A stretch of DNA of 38,518 nt from Pseudoruminococcus sp964385235 (lineage in GTDB: Bacteria; Bacillota; Clostridia; Oscillospirales; Acutalibacteraceae), in contig CAYLOD010000007.1 in NCBI GenBank assembly GCA_964385235.1, forward strand, positions 1 through 38,518, in the 5' to 3' direction. Under the pieces are notes generated by a model, which ran no database searches, had not been told where the DNA came from, and was given only the letters and a program-made list of their open reading frames with translations. This document shows, one piece after another, positions 1-6,762 of this stretch (its first letter is position 1; the number at the start of each line of letters is the position of its first letter). Position numbers and translations under genes: made by a program.

Positions 1-1061
1 ATTCCCATGAATTCTATCGGGCTGAAATTCGCGTGGCGGTAGTTGGCGTTTTGAGCGTCCTTGATCTTTTGAATGCCGTCCCTGAAGGAATCCTCCATGT
101 TTACGATTGTTCTGCACGGGAAGAAGTGTACCCGCGTACCGCCTGATTTCTTTTCAAGAATTGTCCCTCGGCGGGAAACGGTGGACTGGATAGAAATGTC
201 AGACTGCTTGTAGTTGACCTTGGATATGTATGTTCTCAGTGCCATCATAATCAGGCATACGACGGGGACGTTATTATCCTCGCAGAACTTCATAAGCTCG
301 TCGGACGCTTCAGGTTCAAGTCTGAAGCTCTTGATGCCCGCGGTAAAATCCTTTGAGCCGTTGATCGCCGCGTGAAGCTTTGGATTATTTCTTATGCGGC
401 GCTCTTTCTGAAGCATATGCATACCGAATATATCCGCGAAAAACGGTTCCGAATCAGCTATCTTATCCATCCAATACTGTCTGTCGCTTTCCAGACGCTT
501 TGAATTGTTCTCGTATTCAATGTCCTTTTCAAGCTGCTGAATATATGAACCGAGGGGCTTGGGATATTCCATGCCGTGCTTTTTGGCGCAGTAGATCCTG
601 ATAATATCCTCGAGAAATATTATAAGCGCCTGCGCGTCTGACGTCATATGGTCAACGACAAAGTACACACCCTTAAACCCATCGGGCATATCTATCATTA
701 CTATGCGGTTCATTGGCGAATCGTAACGCTCGAACGGGATTTCCGTCCATTTTCTCATCTGCTCCTCGGCGTCGTCAAGCTGCCAGTGTCTGAAATCGAA
801 GTATTCTATGTCGCGTTCCTCTTTTTCAGCAACGTACTGAACCGTTTCACCCTTTGAATTTTTGTGGAAGCGTATCCTCATGCACTCGCTTCTCTCATAA
901 GCCTCGTATATGGACTCCTTCAATGCGTCGAAATCGACGTCATTCTCAATCGTTGTACTTACCCCAATGTTCAGCAGCTGCTTGTAGGGGCACACCTGCT
1001 GTGTAAAGAAGTGAACCTTTTGAGAATTGGTGATAGGGTAATACTTTGTATTGGCTGCCAT
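1..1061 (-). CDS. Condensation-domain protein, 3' end cut by window edge
   Basis: This open frame runs leftwards from an ATG at 1059-1061 (AGGAGG at 1069-1074, 7 nt away) to the window edge without a stop, giving 353 codons. It reads as a condensation/acyltransferase-fold protein of the NRPS C-domain superfamily. The catalytic HHxxxDG motif appears as D137-H138-M-T-S-D142-A, so the second, catalytic His is kept and the first His and the Gly are replaced. The following region, with an FFPCR-type stretch near residue 310, fits the second lobe. No adenylation or carrier domain is visible in the part present, so it may be a free-standing acyl transfer enzyme rather than an NRPS module. It is the third gene of a TetR-led operon, 20 nt after the hydrolase. 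Substrate unknown; fold call fairly firm. Confidence 0.75.
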   Translation of the reverse strand, partial: MAANTKYYPITNSQKVHFFTQQVCPYKQLLNIGVSTTIENDVDFDALKESIYEAYERSECMRIRFHKNSKGETVQYVAEKEERDIEYFDFRHWQLDDAEEQMRKWTEIPFERYDSPMNRIVMIDMPDGFKGVYFVVDHMTSDAQALIIFLEDIIRIYCAKKHGMEYPKPLGSYIQQLEKDIEYENNSKRLESDRQYWMDKIADSEPFFADIFGMHMLQKERRIRNNPKLHAAINGSKDFTAGIKSFRLEPEASDELMKFCEDNNVPVVCLIMMALRTYISKVNYKQSDISIQSTVSRRGTILEKKSGGTRVHFFPCRTIVNMEDSFRDGIQKIKDAQNANYRHANFSPIEFMG

Positions 1062-1081
1062 AAAATTTCCTCCTGTCATAA

Positions 1082-2044
1082 TCAGTCGCAATACTTGTTA
1101 ATAAGCTCCGTGATGGCCTTTTCACATCTCTCCGTTTCCATGAAGTAGCTTTCGCCGTGCGAGGCGTCATCAACTATCAGAAGCTCCTTAGGTGAGACAC
1201 ACGCCTTGTAGTTTTCGCGGCTCATCCATGTCGGTACAAACGTATCCTTGCCGCCGTGAATGAACAAGACAGGTATATCTGTCTGAGAAACCGAGTCAAG
1301 AGTTGAGCAGTCTCTATATCCGTAACCGGCTTTTTTCTTCAGCGGTATCTCGGCAAGATTTAAAATAGGAAATTTCGGCATATGGTACCACGCCTTTAGG
1401 ACATGGGCAAACACATCGTACGCGTTTGTAAACGCGCAGTCAGCAACGATACACTTTACATTCTTCGGCAGGTCAAGGCTGCTTGCCATGAGGACGGTAG
1501 AGGCGCCCATAGATATGCCGTGAAGAATTATTTCACAGTCGCTTCCGAAGCGCTTGACTGCGTATTCTATCCACTTGACCGCGTCCCATCTGTCGAGAAC
1601 GCCGAAGCCTATGTACTCTCCCTCGCTGTCTCCGTGTCCTCTTTCGTCGACTATAAGCATATTGCAGCGGATCCTGCTGTAAAACTCGGCAAACGCGGAA
1701 TACTCATTCAAGCCCTTACTTCTGTATCCGTGAAAGGCTATGACGAGCCTCTTGGATTTCGGGTCGTTTTCAAGGTAATCGCCCGAAAGCTTCAAGCCGT
1801 CCTTTGAGGTAACAGTGATATGTTCAAGGCTTTGAGCCGTCATCCATGCCTTGCGTTCCTTCAGGAAGTCTGTAAACTGCCCCCAATGAGTTCCCATCAT
1901 TTTATCGGCTTCATCGGTCGACATCGCGCCATCACTGCGGGGAATCGTTCTGTTGAAGAAATACAGAGCTATTAACGGCCAGATTATCAATGAGAGCAGT
2001 ATAAATCCCAAAACAATCAACAGCACTGTCACATACCATTCCAT
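1082..2044 (-). CDS. Membrane-anchored alpha/beta hydrolase
   Basis: The 320-residue protein starts with a hydrophobic segment (about residues 5-30) that should anchor it in the membrane. An alpha/beta hydrolase domain follows. The catalytic triad can be read directly: Ser168 in GISMG, Asp257 in GGKDTF and His286 in ASHGES. H105-G106 in the AFHGY strand supplies the oxyanion region. This is the usual layout of the BAAT/serine aminopeptidase-like hydrolases of Firmicutes, which are esterases or peptidases of mostly unknown substrate. An AGGAG-type site precedes the ATG. It lies 21 nt after the TetR gene and 20 nt before the condensation-domain gene, so the three are probably one transcript. 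A role in making, trimming or detoxifying an acylated compound is inference. Confidence 0.85.
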   Translation of the reverse strand: MEWYVTVLLIVLGFILLSLIIWPLIALYFFNRTIPRSDGAMSTDEADKMMGTHWGQFTDFLKERKAWMTAQSLEHITVTSKDGLKLSGDYLENDPKSKRLVIAFHGYRSKGLNEYSAFAEFYSRIRCNMLIVDERGHGDSEGEYIGFGVLDRWDAVKWIEYAVKRFGSDCEIILHGISMGASTVLMASSLDLPKNVKCIVADCAFTNAYDVFAHVLKAWYHMPKFPILNLAEIPLKKKAGYGYRDCSTLDSVSQTDIPVLFIHGGKDTFVPTWMSRENYKACVSPKELLIVDDASHGESYFMETERCEKAITELINKYCD

Positions 2045-2065
2045 TATGTTGTACCTCCATATTTG

Positions 2066-2647
2066 CTATTTCAGCATACCGTTGAGTATTATGTCAAGCT
2101 CGGTGTCATATATCTGCTCTATCTTACCGCTGTCAACATCTCCCATATCGCGTATGATTATCTGTAAAACGAGAAACGCGTTCAGCAGTGTGTACGAAAC
2201 TATATCCGTATCAACGTCGCGAAGCTCGCCCGACTGCTTGCCCAGCTCAACACATTCCCTGATCATGTTTATCCAGATATCTGTAGCCTTGCTGCCCTGT
2301 GAGTATTTGTCGAAAAGAAGCAGCTTGAACTTCTCCGGCTCATACGCGGTTATTTCGGATACAACACGGAACACGACCTTGGCGTTCTTGGCAAACGACC
2401 TGTCGGGTTTTATATGCGATCTGACAGTTTCATACAGCTCAAGGCTTATCTCATTGTGGATAGTGGCGAGTATCTCCTGCTTATCCTTAAAATAATGGTA
2501 AACAATGCCCGCCGAATAGCCAAGCTCATCGGTGATTTTGCGAATAGAAAGAGCGTCAAAGCCCTCCTCTAAACCTATTTTGACAGCGGCGTCAATGATA
2601 GCCTGACGGGTTTTGGCATTTTTCATCTGTTGTCTTTCTCTTCCCAT
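2066..2647 (-). CDS. TetR/AcrR family transcriptional regulator
   Basis: A 193-residue regulator with an N-terminal TetR-type helix-turn-helix: the stretch with SIRKITDELGYSAGIVYHYF is the classic recognition-helix signature. The C-terminal half is helical and variable, as expected for the ligand-binding and dimer domain. I place the start at the ATG at 2645-2647 because GGAGG lies 5 nt upstream; a longer reading begins at 2674 but lacks such a site. It is the first gene of the operon with the hydrolase and the condensation-domain gene. Its own promoter carries a 15-bp palindrome just downstream of the predicted start of transcription, so autorepression of the operon is likely. The ligand is unknown. 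Confidence 0.9.
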   Translation of the reverse strand: MGRERQQMKNAKTRQAIIDAAVKIGLEEGFDALSIRKITDELGYSAGIVYHYFKDKQEILATIHNEISLELYETVRSHIKPDRSFAKNAKVVFRVVSEITAYEPEKFKLLLFDKYSQGSKATDIWINMIRECVELGKQSGELRDVDTDIVSYTLLNAFLVLQIIIRDMGDVDSGKIEQIYDTELDIILNGMLK

Positions 2648-2695
2648 TTTTTCCTCCGGCTGAACTGCGTGCAAAAATTTATGCGCGTTTATTTT

Positions 2696-2710
2696 TTAAA
2701 CAGTGTTTAA
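2696..2710. promoter_or_regulatory. Candidate TetR operator, perfect palindrome
   Basis: TTAAACAGTGTTTAA is a perfect 7-bp inverted repeat around one central base. It lies about 12 bp downstream of the -10 box at 2722-2727, over the start of the transcript, and 49 bp before the TetR ATG. Size, symmetry and position match operators of autoregulated TetR-family genes. Binding is inferred. Confidence 0.65.
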
Positions 2711-2721
2711 TTTACGAGTTA

Positions 2722-2750
2722 ATAATAGTACGGCAAAAGCGGTTTGTCAA
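2722..2750 (-). promoter_or_regulatory. Sigma-A promoter of the TetR-hydrolase-condensation operon
   Basis: On the minus strand a consensus -35 TTGACA (2745-2750) is followed after exactly 17 bp by TATTAT (2722-2727). Transcription would start near 2715, next to the palindrome at 2696-2710. Confidence 0.8.
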
Positions 2751-2850
2751 TCGAAATATGTAAAAAAAATAATCTTTGTAGGATTGTACATTTCTTCAAA
2801 TAATATAAAAGGCTTTATAGGATAGATTGATATAAATTGTTATTTACAAA

Positions 2851-2891
2851 CAAAAATCTCCCTCAAATGCACAGCAGGCAACTGCGGGAGA
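2851..2891 (-). terminator. Second intrinsic terminator after the DUF6270-type gene
   Basis: Read on the minus strand, TCTCCC pairs with GGGAGA (2886-2891 with 2857-2862), an inner GCAG/CTGC pair helps to close the loop, and five Ts follow (2852-2856). It lies just beyond the stronger stem at 2899-2934. Confidence 0.6.
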
Positions 2892-2898
2892 GTCAATA

Positions 2899-2934
2899 AA
2901 GGGCTTGCCGCATCATACGACGCGGCAAGCCCTT
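2899..2934. terminator. Strong hairpin, likely terminator
   Basis: A perfect 13-bp stem (2899-2911 with 2922-2934) around a 10-nt loop, GC-rich with A/T flanks. It ends the leftward transcript of the gene at 3004-4278. Confidence 0.7.
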
Positions 2935-3003
2935 ATTTAAATTTACATAGACTGATTATTCGGCTTACTGATGTCAATGCCGAAAACGTCAAGGTTTTTC
3001 AGA

Positions 3004-4278
3004 TTATTTGATAATCTCATATACATTTGTGATGGGAATATCAGTAACGGATCTGACAGACTTTTCGATATTATCGGAATTATTAACATCACAAATAATT
3101 ATGACGTCGGTATCGGGGTAACTTTTACTCCCGCGCGGTATAAGCGGAATGCCATCGACTGTTTCTTTGGCGGAGCTTTCAATTATATAATCGATCGTAA
3201 TGTTGTTTTTCTTAAACAGATCAACATAAAACTGCGCGATCCGAGTATACCCGTAAAAGGCGCAGCTATGATAGCCGTGGTCTTTAAAATAATTCAGTAT
3301 GCTGCTGATTTTATCGGGTTCAGACGCAATATCTTTGAAGTAGTTCATATATTTTGTAAACAATGACACTTCTTTTTCCAGCTTCCTAAACTTACCTGTG
3401 AACATATCTTCATATCGGCTGTAATAAAGCATACTGTACTCATCTTTAAGTTTTCTCAGTTTACGCTCCTCGGTTATACGGTCGTTATTCCCTCTCATTA
3501 TTATGTTAAGCGCTGCAAATACATAATCATAAAATTCCGCGGAGTAATGCATATTATCCAGACCCCATTTATGACGTTTATCACAAATAACATAGTCGGG
3601 GAACTCTATAACATGGCAGCCGTCAAGAAGCTTTCTTGTCATTTCAAAGCAGAAACTGATTCTGCACTTAAACAGGCGGTAACGATCATCGCCAAACAGG
3701 GAAATATCGTTATTATTAAGATAAAACCTTACGGGATAAATCTCAAGAAGTACGATTTTTTCAACAGGGTAATGCTCGAGAATTTTCTCTGTATAAACCG
3801 GAAGATATTTTTCAACTAACGGAAAAAGCTCCTCATCGGATTTTATCAATTTCAATTTATCTCCGGGAATGTACCCCTCGTTGACCAATTCATTTACTGT
3901 GGGAATATACTGTGGAGGATAAGTTAAAAACCTTTCTTTTCCGTTCCTTTTAAAATGAATAACAGGCATTCTGGAGCACGCGACATCCATAAATAAGTAG
4001 TCGGATTTGCAACCGAAGAGATAATCAAAGACCTGTTTATTTGCATCAAGCAAAAAATTTCTCCTGACGAAATTGGCTTTCCTTGACATAGAGCCGGTTT
4101 TAAATGCTTGGGATTCGGAAACGTCCGCGTTGCCGAATACCTTTTCTGTCTGTACGGCGGAAACGGGATTTAAAGTTTGAACAAATCTGTCAACAGTATA
4201 ATTTTCATCACTGTGGAAAAACAAGGTATCTCTTAAAATACATGACCCAAACAAACTTACACTGGTTTTTTTCTCCAA
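3004..4278 (-). CDS. SGNH-like (DUF6270-type) protein with C-terminal Rossmann-like region
   Basis: The 424-residue protein opens with SVSLFGSC-ILRD (Ser12, Arg16-Asp17). This is the nucleophile block of DUF6270-like proteins, an SGNH-hydrolase-related group often found in surface polysaccharide or teichoic acid loci. A second block around residues 233-244, DKRH-W-LDNMH, gives the paired His expected near the end of such a domain. A charged, coiled-coil-like stretch follows (about 265-320). A C-terminal region from about residue 338 (CAFYGYTRIAQF, then DYIIESS and DVIIICDV) resembles a nucleotide-binding Rossmann half. I chose the TTG at 4276-4278 because AGGAG lies 8 nt upstream; the longer frame to 4326 has no site. 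The gene is AT-richer than its neighbours. Expression should depend on the two palindromes in its promoter. The enzymatic role is unknown. Confidence 0.65.
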   Translation of the reverse strand: MEKKTSVSLFGSCILRDTLFFHSDENYTVDRFVQTLNPVSAVQTEKVFGNADVSESQAFKTGSMSRKANFVRRNFLLDANKQVFDYLFGCKSDYLFMDVACSRMPVIHFKRNGKERFLTYPPQYIPTVNELVNEGYIPGDKLKLIKSDEELFPLVEKYLPVYTEKILEHYPVEKIVLLEIYPVRFYLNNNDISLFGDDRYRLFKCRISFCFEMTRKLLDGCHVIEFPDYVICDKRHKWGLDNMHYSAEFYDYVFAALNIIMRGNNDRITEERKLRKLKDEYSMLYYSRYEDMFTGKFRKLEKEVSLFTKYMNYFKDIASEPDKISSILNYFKDHGYHSCAFYGYTRIAQFYVDLFKKNNITIDYIIESSAKETVDGIPLIPRGSKSYPDTDVIIICDVNNSDNIEKSVRSVTDIPITNVYEIIK

Positions 4279-4346
4279 AAAAATCACTCCTGAATACTTT
4301 TTAAATTCGGTTACTTTCAATGTCAATTTGAGAATTGTTCATCATT

Positions 4347-4370
4347 ACCACTACATTAGAATGTAGTGGT
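4347..4370. promoter_or_regulatory. Operator-like palindrome 1 (downstream of -10)
   Basis: ACCACTACATT and its exact complement flank the 2-bp centre AG, an 11-bp perfect dyad. It covers the start and first transcribed bases of the leftward transcript. The core CTACATTAGAATGTAG is identical to the reverse complement of the copy at 4385-4400; the two centres are 34 bp apart, about three helical turns. Confidence 0.75.
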
Positions 4371-4378
4371 TTTGTCAC

Positions 4379-4407
4379 ATTATACTACATTCTAATGTAG
4401 AAGTCAA
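4379..4407 (-). promoter_or_regulatory. Near-consensus promoter of the DUF6270-type gene
   Basis: On the minus strand TTGACT (4402-4407) is followed after 17 bp by a perfect TATAAT (4379-4384). The spacer is occupied almost entirely by palindrome 2 (4385-4400). A repressor bound there would block both promoter elements. Confidence 0.85.
4385..4400. promoter_or_regulatory. Operator-like palindrome 2 (inside the promoter spacer)
   Basis: CTACATT-CT-AATGTAG is a perfect 7-bp dyad sitting between the -35 and -10 boxes. TACA...TGTA half-sites in and next to a promoter resemble BlaI/MecI/CopY-family operators, but the 6-bp gap between TACA and TGTA is wider than the classic staphylococcal form. 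The divergent XRE regulator is the alternative binder. Confidence 0.7.
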
Positions 4408-4450
4408 GCATTATTATGAATGCTATTCTCAAAGTAAGAGGTGACCATTT

Positions 4451-4708
4451 ATGAAAAAGCGTCCTAACTTAAACTATTCGGGAATAGTGTTCAAATTGGC
4501 AGATGTTATGAAGGAAAGGGGATATTCAAAAAATAAGCTTTGTTTGAGGTGCAATCTTCGCTTTGAAACCGTACAGGGGTATTATAATGGAGATATAAGC
4601 CGCGTTGACTTGTATGTTCTCGCCGCTTTATGCAAGGAGCTTAACTGTAAGGTTGAGGACATTATAGAGTACCGCCCCGAGCTTGATCAAAATTATTTGT
4701 ATAAATAA
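4451..4708 (+). CDS. Small XRE/Cro-type DNA-binding protein (HTH_26-like)
   Basis: An 85-residue protein that is nearly all helix-turn-helix: LADVMKERGYSKNKLCLRCNL is the first part, followed by a recognition helix and the closing pattern LAALCKELNCKVEDIIEY typical of the small Cro/C1-type HTH_26 proteins. There is no separate ligand or dimer domain. AGAGGTG lies about 6 nt before the ATG. It is divergent from the DUF6270-type gene with 172 bp between starts, and the dual palindrome lies in that interval, so it is one candidate for the protein binding there. I see no convincing promoter of its own (a TATTAT at 4412-4417 lacks a -35 box). The transcript ends in the terminator shared with ribF. 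Confidence 0.85.
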   Translation: MKKRPNLNYSGIVFKLADVMKERGYSKNKLCLRCNLRFETVQGYYNGDISRVDLYVLAALCKELNCKVEDIIEYRPELDQNYLYK

Positions 4709-4753
4709 AAAAACAGATATTCTGCGCTTTAATCTTCACAGAATATCCGTTTT
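4709..4753. terminator. Bidirectional terminator between the XRE gene and ribF
   Basis: AAACAGATATTCTG (4711-4724) pairs with CAGAATATCCGTTTT (4739-4753) with one mismatch, A-rich before and T-rich after. It can end both converging transcripts. Confidence 0.75.
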
Positions 4754-4774
4754 AAATTAAATATGTTTTTATTA

Positions 4775-5695
4775 TCAATATGCCTTGTCCGACTGAATAT
4801 GCCTTGAAATTTCCGCGTCGGAAAGTATCTGCTTTTTAAGCTCGTCTACCGAAGTGAATTTTCTTTCTTCGCGTATAAATGAAACGAGGCGGACGTCAAC
4901 GGTTTTGCCGTACAAATTCCCCGTAAAACCGAGTATCCATGTTTCTGAAACAGGCTTGTCACTGCCGACGGTGGGCTTTACTCCGATATTTGTAACGCCC
5001 CGGTATTCTATGCCGTCAACGGTTACGAGCGAAGCGTATGCTCCGAACTTAGGCAAACAAAAATTTTCGGGGAACTCCTGATTTATCGTCGGTATTCCGA
5101 TAGTGCGCCCAAGCTGTCTGCCGTGTATGACATTGAGAGAATAGCCGAATCTTCTGCCGAGCATATCGTTCGCGGATCGTATATCGCCGCTTTGCAGAGC
5201 GTTTCTTATCCTGCTTGAGCCCACGGCGTCGTCCTTATACATAACGGGTTTTCTCGCTGTTACCGTACGGCCAAGCCTGCCGCATATATCCGCAAGTGTG
5301 TTGACGTCAGACCTGCCGCCCCTGCCGAAATGGTAATTAAAACCGCACACCACTCCGCGGCACTTAAGCTTATCAATGAGAACCGATTTTATAAATTCCT
5401 CGCCCGACAAATTCATTACCGCTGAAAAATCCGCTATATAGAGAATATCTACTCCCGCGCTTTCAATAAGAGCGCGCTTTTCGGAATCAGTCGTGAGGAG
5501 CATATCGGGTTCTCCCGTAAGGACGCTTTTAGGTCTGCGTGAAAATGTAAAAACGCAAGAGCTGACGCCAAGTCCGCGCGCGCCCCTTACCGTTTCCTCA
5601 ATAATATCTTTGTGACCGATATGAACCCCGTCAAAAAATCCGAGCGCGGTAAATGTTTCGCTCTCCGACGGGGATATATTATAAATTACTTTCAT
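4775..5695 (-). CDS. ribF: Bifunctional riboflavin kinase / FAD synthetase
   Basis: RibF phosphorylates riboflavin to FMN and adenylylates FMN to FAD. The 306-residue protein has the N-terminal nucleotidyltransferase domain with GFFDGVHIGH (residues 19-28) and, after a central GSSRIRNAL motif, the C-terminal riboflavin kinase domain with GRTIGIPTIN and GVTNIGVKPT. Length is normal for the family. I take the ATG at 5693-5695 because GGGAG lies 6 nt upstream; the frame is open to 5734 but without a site. It is the last gene of the rimP operon, a common place in Firmicutes. A 171-bp gap filled by a 15-bp tandem repeat separates it from truB, so its expression could differ from that of the upstream genes. 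Confidence 0.95.
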   Translation of the reverse strand: MKVIYNISPSESETFTALGFFDGVHIGHKDIIEETVRGARGLGVSSCVFTFSRRPKSVLTGEPDMLLTTDSEKRALIESAGVDILYIADFSAVMNLSGEEFIKSVLIDKLKCRGVVCGFNYHFGRGGRSDVNTLADICGRLGRTVTARKPVMYKDDAVGSSRIRNALQSGDIRSANDMLGRRFGYSLNVIHGRQLGRTIGIPTINQEFPENFCLPKFGAYASLVTVDGIEYRGVTNIGVKPTVGSDKPVSETWILGFTGNLYGKTVDVRLVSFIREERKFTSVDELKKQILSDAEISRHIQSDKAY

Positions 5696-5741
5696 TAAAA
5701 ACTCCCATAATTGTGATATTTTTCTCACCCGCATAAAGAGG

Positions 5742-5840
5742 CGGAGCCCAACGGGACGGAGCCCAACGGGACGGAGCCCAACGGGACGGAGCCCAACGGG
5801 ACGGAGCCCGGCGGGACGGAGCCCGGCGGGACGGAGCCCG
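5742..5840. repeat. 15-bp tandem repeat array, six full units plus a partial one
   Basis: Unit CGGAGCCCAACGGGA is repeated without spacers from 5742. The first four units have AA at positions 9-10; the last two have GG (CGGAGCCCGGCGGGA). CCC and GGG inside each unit stay fixed while the bases between vary, so each unit can form a small hairpin. The array lies in the truB-ribF interval and would be transcribed. The same unit occurs inverted at the right end of the window. Confidence 0.95.
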
Positions 5841-5865
5841 ATAAGCAGCTTCCTGACAGATCAGG

Positions 5866-6762
5866 TTAAAACAGCTTTTTTACCGAAAGCTCGCTTTTTT
5901 CCTGATTTACGCAGCCAAGACCGAGAAATGTCTTACCCGGGTCATAAACGCGATAGAGTGCGCCGCTCTCCGCATTACCGCAGACGTCTGTCCGCGATAG
6001 CATAAGACCGCCGCCGTTTTTAAAGCGTACAGACTGAGCCTCCGTAACCATGACCTGCGGATAGCACATAAATATGCTGTCTGTTTCATGAATATATTCT
6101 CCGAGCTCTCCGCTCTCGGAGAGCTCCCTCGCTCTCTCAACGGTAACAGCGTCGTCAAGGGTATATCCGCAGGCTGCCACTCTGCGCAGAGATGTCATTA
6201 CAGCTCCGCAGCCCAAAGCGTTCCCTATATCGTCGCAAATGCTCCTAATATATGTACCCTTTGAGCATTTAACATATATACTTGCCGACTGCAATCTCTC
6301 GTCAAAGTTCAGAAGTTCAAGTTTATGTACGGTCACGGAGCGAGGTTTGCGCTCGACCGCTATGCCTCTGCGCGCAAGCTCATAAAGCCGTACGCCGTTT
6401 TTCGATACCGCCGAATACATAGGGGGGAGCTGGGTTATCTCGCCGCGGAACCGCGGCAGAACGGCGTTCAACTCGTCCGATGTGACGTCGGAAATCTTCC
6501 TGCTCAGGAGCTTTCCCGTAATATCGAGAGTATCGGTCGTTATACCCAAGCTGAACGACGCCTCATACTCCTTATCGCTTTCCGGCAAAAGCGACTGAGC
6601 CTTGGTAGCGCTCCCTGTCAAAATCGGCAAAACTCCCTCAGCCACGGGGTCAAGCGTACCCGTATGACCAATTTTTCTCTCACCGCATATTTTCCGCATT
6701 TTTGCCACAATGTCAAACGAGGTACAGCCGCTTTCCTTGTATATCACTATGATACCGTTCAT
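5866..6762 (-). CDS. truB: tRNA pseudouridine(55) synthase
   Basis: TruB makes pseudouridine at position 55 in the T-loop of tRNAs. The catalytic block GHTGTLDPVAEGVL holds the nucleophile Asp38. The N-terminus MNGIIVIYKESGCTSFD and the later KEYEASFSLGITTDTLD and SKGTYIRSICDDIG motifs are all family hallmarks. A short C-terminal region may be the small RNA-binding extension common in Gram-positive TruB. The 298-residue length is typical. The start ATG overlaps the nrnA stop by 4 nt (ATGA, 6759-6762), which indicates coupled translation in the rimP-ribF operon. The repeat array at 5742-5840 begins shortly after its stop. Confidence 0.96.
   Translation of the reverse strand: MNGIIVIYKESGCTSFDIVAKMRKICGERKIGHTGTLDPVAEGVLPILTGSATKAQSLLPESDKEYEASFSLGITTDTLDITGKLLSRKISDVTSDELNAVLPRFRGEITQLPPMYSAVSKNGVRLYELARRGIAVERKPRSVTVHKLELLNFDERLQSASIYVKCSKGTYIRSICDDIGNALGCGAVMTSLRRVAACGYTLDDAVTVERARELSESGELGEYIHETDSIFMCYPQVMVTEAQSVRFKNGGGLMLSRTDVCGNAESGALYRVYDPGKTFLGLGCVNQEKSELSVKKLF

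Larger units (their letters stand above)
2648..3003. other. Intergenic region: promoter, operator and tandem terminators
   Basis: This 356-bp stretch holds the TetR-operon promoter and operator on its left and two hairpin terminators (2851-2891 and 2899-2934) for the gene that ends at 3004. The piece between (about 2755-2850) is AT-rich; I see no gene in it. Confidence 0.6.

Noticed and set aside
946..1173. Leftward 75-codon frame across the hydrolase/condensation junction
   Set aside because: It is out of frame with both flanking genes, which have clear sites and motifs.
2851..2934. A riboswitch between the TetR promoter and the DUF6270-type gene
   Set aside because: The two hairpins lie downstream of the leftward gene and one ends in a T-run, so tandem terminators explain them.
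5742..5840. CRISPR array
   Set aside because: The repeats are 15 bp and directly adjacent with no unique spacers, and no cas genes are present.
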